Source: Saccharomycopsis crataegensis (Eukaryota > Ascomycota > Saccharomycetes > Ascoideales > Saccharomycopsidaceae). Taken from it: a stretch of 64,000 nt of DNA. The translations under genes and the position numbers were made by a program. The DNA lies in contig NW_027043820.1 of NCBI RefSeq assembly GCF_037102585.1, positions 523,501 to 587,500 of the forward strand, in the 5' to 3' direction. The notes below the pieces were generated by a model that saw only the letters and a program-made list of their open reading frames with translations, had not been told where the DNA came from and ran no database searches. Positions 61,144 through 64,000 of this stretch are shown here, in pieces (the first letter of the stretch is position 1; each line of letters opens with the position of its first letter).

Positions 61144-61798
61144 TTTTTAGATTTGCTGAGTGAAATGATAGAGGTCTCTATATAATTCTGATAAAACGGC
61201 AAAAATAATACACTTTTCCACAGACTTGTGGGTGAATTTGCATGAATTGATGCCTAAATTCAAATATAATATATATTTAAATATCATTGATGAATATATG
61301 AGGATTTTATTAACGATTTTGTGAAAAAAAAATTTTTTTTTTTTTTTAAAGACAAAATTCAATATATTAATTAATTATATAACTATATATCTCATAAACT
61401 ACCAAATGTAGTTTGAAAATTAAAATTTTTTTTTAAAGACAAAATTCAATATATTAATTAATTATATAACTATATATCTCATAAACTACTTAATGTAGTT
61501 TGAAAATTTTTTTTAAAGACAAAATTCAATATATTAATTAATTATATAACTATATATCTCATAAACTACTTAATGTAGTTTGAAAATTAAAGTGTTAAGG
61601 AAAACCATTAATGGTGAAAACCCTATTATTGAGAAAAATGTTTTTATGCGTTTTTAAGGTTTTAATTGTTGTTGTTTTTTTTGATTTTATTTTTTTTTTT
61701 TTTATTTTATTTTCTTGTTTTTCCCCACCTATTTTTTCTTCTCCGCTTAAAAGATATTGCTTTCAAGCAAGAAGATCATTGAATCAACAATGAATGAA
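61144..61798 (-). mobile_element. LINE 3'-end insertion (5'-truncated, rearranged)
   Basis: A 655-bp insert between 25-bp direct repeats. On the minus strand it begins with the last ~45 bp of the LINE coding end and the 3' UTR (61787 down to about 61589, matching 155-431). It then continues with three tandem copies of the terminal ~80-bp unit (61341-61588), then ~190 bp absent from the other copy, ending in A5 (T at 61144-61148). The coding end matches the LINE copy at 390-431. Confidence 0.75.
61341..61588 (-). repeat. Three tandem copies of the LINE terminal unit
   Basis: Units of 87, 80 and about 80 bp, each containing GACAAAATTCAATATATTAA, the hairpin half-sites AAACTAC and GTAGTTT, and a T-tract (poly(A) on the element strand) at the junction. 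The spacing of the GAC starts is 61351, 61438 and 61518. Confidence 0.85.
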
Positions 61799-61979
61799 TG
61801 AATGAATGAATTGTATATTAACGAGTCACAGAGGTTCTAAATAACATGCAAGCCGGGCATTTCATGCCGGTCTTTCTAATAGGTAAGTAAAATACTATAA
61901 CTTTCTCTCAACCTCAACAAAATTTTTTCACATGAATTAGAGCCGGTTACATCAACTACTATTTTGGAAGCAAACATCA

Positions 61980-62053
61980 GACTTCGTGGCCAAGCTGGTT
62001 AAGGCGTGCGACTGTTAATCGCAAGATCGTGAGTTCGATCCTCACCGAGGTCG
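61980..62053 (+). tRNA. tRNA-Asn (anticodon GTT), copy 1
   Basis: 74-nt cloverleaf. Acceptor stem GACTTCG/CGAGGTC with discriminator G; anticodon stem TGCGA/TCGCA enclosing loop CTGTTAA (anticodon GTT); T-arm GAGTTCGATCCTC. It closely matches S. cerevisiae tRNA-Asn as recalled. No intron. Identical to the copy at 63135-63208. Confidence 0.96.
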
Positions 62054-62060
62054 TATAACG

Positions 62061-62095
62061 TATTCTGAGCTATCCAGCTCAAGAATATTTTTTTT
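62061..62095 (+). terminator. Hairpin and T-run behind tRNA-Asn copy 1
   Basis: TATTC-TGAGCT / ATCC loop / AGCTCA-A-GAATA stem with one bulged base, then T8 (62088-62095). No T-run of four or more comes earlier, so pol III transcripts should include the hairpin. Confidence 0.6.
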
Positions 62096-62917
62096 CCATT
62101 TATGGAATTTACATCATATATTTTTTATTCATTGCTGAATCAATACGTGATTCTAAATAACATGCAAACCGGGCATTTTGTGCTGGTTTTAGTACTATAT
62201 CTCAAATACTAAGTATATTATTCTCAATGTAGTGACCATCAGAATTCTGGGGGGATAATAAAGATAAAAATAATAAAAATCAATAGAATGATTAGATCCA
62301 AGTAAAAAATAATTCAAATAATCAAATAGACCAAATGATTCAAATAAGTCAAAATAACCAAGTAAACCAAATAAACCAAATAAACCAAATAAACCAAATA
62401 AACTAAATAAGAACCAGTACCATGGGTCTGTCTTAAGTGTCACCACACACTTTTTAAGTCCCGACACATATCCTGATTCCATAAATCAATATACCAACTG
62501 AACACTTTAACTCACATTCCATTTCTTTGCCTCAATTATTAGTGAGAGATAATAATGTGAAGCCTTTGTGGAATGTTGTCAAATTCAAAGTCAAAATCAA
62601 AATCAAAATCAAAATCAACAAAATCAAATAGACCAGTGCTATGGTTTTATCTCAGATGGCACCACACATCTTTGATTTCCATAACACAAACCCATAAATC
62701 AAATTAAGAAAAATCAATAAAATAATAATAGTAAATTAATAAAAACCAAGTAAAAAATAAACCAAATACTATTAACTGGGAAACTAGGCATCAATTTTTT
62801 TTTTTTTTTGTTAATCAACCTCCTTCATTGCCACCACTTCATTCAAATAAGTTATCCACATTTTGAGTTGTTCCCTACTTCTTTGTATTCTTTTAGTGGT
62901 TGAGGTAAAAAAATGAA
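62096..62917. other. Spacer between the tRNA-Asn copies
   Basis: Contains an AAATAAACC tandem repeat (62361-62411), an AAAATC repeat (62590-62620), a T-tract (62797-62808), and a diverged direct duplication of about 70 bp (CCAGTACCATGGGTCTGTCT at about 62413 versus CCAGTGCTATGGTTTTATCT at about 62631, both followed by CACCACACA). No gene. Confidence 0.6.
62150..62192 (+). repeat. Third, partial and diverged copy of the tRNA-Asn leader repeat
   Basis: GATTCTAAATAACATGCAAACCGGGCATTTTGTGCTGG resembles GTTCTAAATAACATGCAAGCCGGGCATTTCATGCCGG from copies A and B, without a following tRNA. Confidence 0.7.
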
Positions 62918-63134
62918 TGAATGAATGAATTGTATATTAACGAGTCACAGAGGTTCTAAATAACATGGAAGCCGGGCATTTCATGCCGGTATTTCTAATA
63001 GATAAGTATAATACTATAACTTTCTCACAACCTCACACTCCTTGCTTTAAGAATTAATCACATCATCGGTAAAAAAATTTTTCCACACGAATTAGAACCG
63101 GTCAGATCAACTACTATTTTGCAAGCAAACATCG

Positions 63135-63208
63135 GACTTCGTGGCCAAGCTGGTTAAGGCGTGCGACTGTTAATCGCAAGATCGTGAGTTCGATCCTCAC
63201 CGAGGTCG
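63135..63208 (+). tRNA. tRNA-Asn (anticodon GTT), copy 2
   Basis: Identical in sequence to 61980-62053, with the same cloverleaf, anticodon GTT and discriminator G. Confidence 0.96.
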
Positions 63209-63215
63209 AATAACG

Positions 63216-63250
63216 TATTCTTGAGCTATCCAGCTCAAGAATATTTTTTT
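63216..63250 (+). terminator. Perfect 12-bp hairpin and T-run behind tRNA-Asn copy 2
   Basis: TATTCTTGAGCT (63216-63227), ATCC loop, AGCTCAAGAATA (63232-63243), then T7 (63244-63250). Full pairing over 12 bp; copy A differs by a single missing T. Confidence 0.65.
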
Positions 63251-64000
63251 CTTGTTAGAACCCATGTGTTCTGCCAATATTTTTTCCTTATTCTTATCAG
63301 TGTAGGTGTGTATGTAATATATATATATATATATATGTGCATAATTGGCTCAAATTATTCATCGGGATTAAGATAAATTAACATTACGTTGGTTGGTTGG
63401 TTTATTTCAAGGGGATTTCCAAACATTGAAGCAAAAAAAAAAAAAAAAAACAATCTCCCCCCTCCCCCCCCCTGGGAAAATTAATGGAGTTTTATATATA
63501 TGACGTCGAGAGAGACAAGACATGACAGGTTCATGTTACTGCTGCATGGCAACGGTTAGGGAAGTGGCCATTTGTCTGTCTTTCTCTCTCTCCCAACCCA
63601 TATCTACACCAGACTTCTGCCCAGTAAGTATTACCAACGGTTTATTATTATTTTCATATTGATTGATTGAAACGCTTGTTAATTGGGCAATGGTAATATA
63701 TTGTATATTCATGTTGGGGACCCCCTCCCCCCACGCCAGGCGGTGTGATGAGGTTTCATGCAAGCCAACTAACTGTACGTGAATAACCGGTGGGATCAAA
63801 GATTACGGGAAATGAAGAAGAAAAAGAAGAAGAAGAAGGATGTTATGACCACTTTCCAAGGAATAATCTATAAAAAAGAGCAAGAGAAGAGATAAAGGAA
63901 AAAAAAAAAAAAAAAAAAATTGAGGGGGTATATATATATTATAGAATAATCCGGTTTGAAAGTAGAACAAAAATGGCCGGGACTCCGGGACTCCGGCCAT
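63251..64000. other. Right edge, mostly gene-free
   Basis: Simple repeats: TA run (63318-63336), A-tract (63434-63450), a C-rich tract (63456-63472), GAA/AAG run (63814-63838) and A-tract (63899-63919). At the end, ATGGCCGGGACTCCGGGACT (63973 on), in AAAAATGG context, could be the start of a plus-strand gene that leaves the window, but only nine codons are visible. Confidence 0.35.

Larger units (their letters stand above)
61799..62095 (+). repeat. Segmental duplication, copy A (with tRNA-Asn)
   Basis: Matches 62918-63250 from the TGAA run and GAGTCACAGAGGTTCTAAAT through the tRNA and its trailer, with scattered substitutions and an indel of about 35 bp upstream of the tRNA. Copy A is preceded by the LINE insertion. 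Confidence 0.85.
62918..63250 (+). repeat. Segmental duplication, copy B (with tRNA-Asn)
   Basis: Second copy of 61799-62095; it represents the uninterrupted (empty) form of the LINE target site at its left end. Confidence 0.85.

Overview
This 64 kb window is nuclear DNA from a budding yeast (Saccharomycotina). The evidence is AT-rich, homopolymer-laden intergenic DNA, compact and mostly intronless genes, and recognisable orthologues of PRP5, PHS1, STU2, GPI17, TRM9, an SMF/Nramp transporter, MSG5/CPP1, NUP120, CCT6, BUD4, LSM12, RIM9, FIG4, PEX12, TFG2, SVL3/PAM1, a mitochondrial rhodanese and a PIR cell-wall protein. Three genes (STU2, BUD4, LSM12) have a short first exon and a small intron with yeast-type branch points. 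Gene order does not resemble any Saccharomyces chromosome I can recall. A LINE, a Tc1/mariner element of Cirt type and a CysB-type O-acetylserine sulfhydrylase argue for a lineage outside Saccharomycetaceae. The meaning of CUG could not be settled.

Layout. 0-7.6 kb is a repeat-rich block: a 5'-truncated LINE copy abutting tRNA-Ala(AGC), then an LTR-like repeat split by a Cirt-like transposon with ~185-bp terminal inverted repeats and a wrecked transposase, LTR debris, the mitochondrial cysteine synthase gene, and a solo LTR. 7.7-16 kb holds PRP5, PHS1, STU2 and GPI17. 16-19.5 kb is gene-poor, with an unknown Ser/Thr-rich, probably secreted protein and a decayed relative of it upstream. 19.9-60 kb is a dense housekeeping region, mostly on the minus strand. 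60-64 kb is repetitive again: PIR promoter, a short LINE 3'-end insertion with a 25-bp target duplication and three tandem copies of its terminal unit, two tRNA-Asn(GTT) genes in a tandem segmental duplication, and simple repeats.

Functional themes: RNA biology (PRP5, LSM12, TRM9, tRNAs), polarity, cytokinesis and cell surface (BUD4, SVL3/PAM1, PIR, RIM9, MSG5), membranes and organelles (PHS1, GPI17, FIG4, PEX12, SMF), nuclear pore and transcription (NUP120, TFG2), cytoskeleton and folding (STU2, CCT6). Neighbours do not form pathway clusters. The least explained items are the 18.8-kb secreted-type protein and its relic, the structure of the 61-kb LINE insertion, and the hairpin-plus-T-run trailer conserved behind both tRNA-Asn genes. 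I did not find a convincing new multi-gene system.
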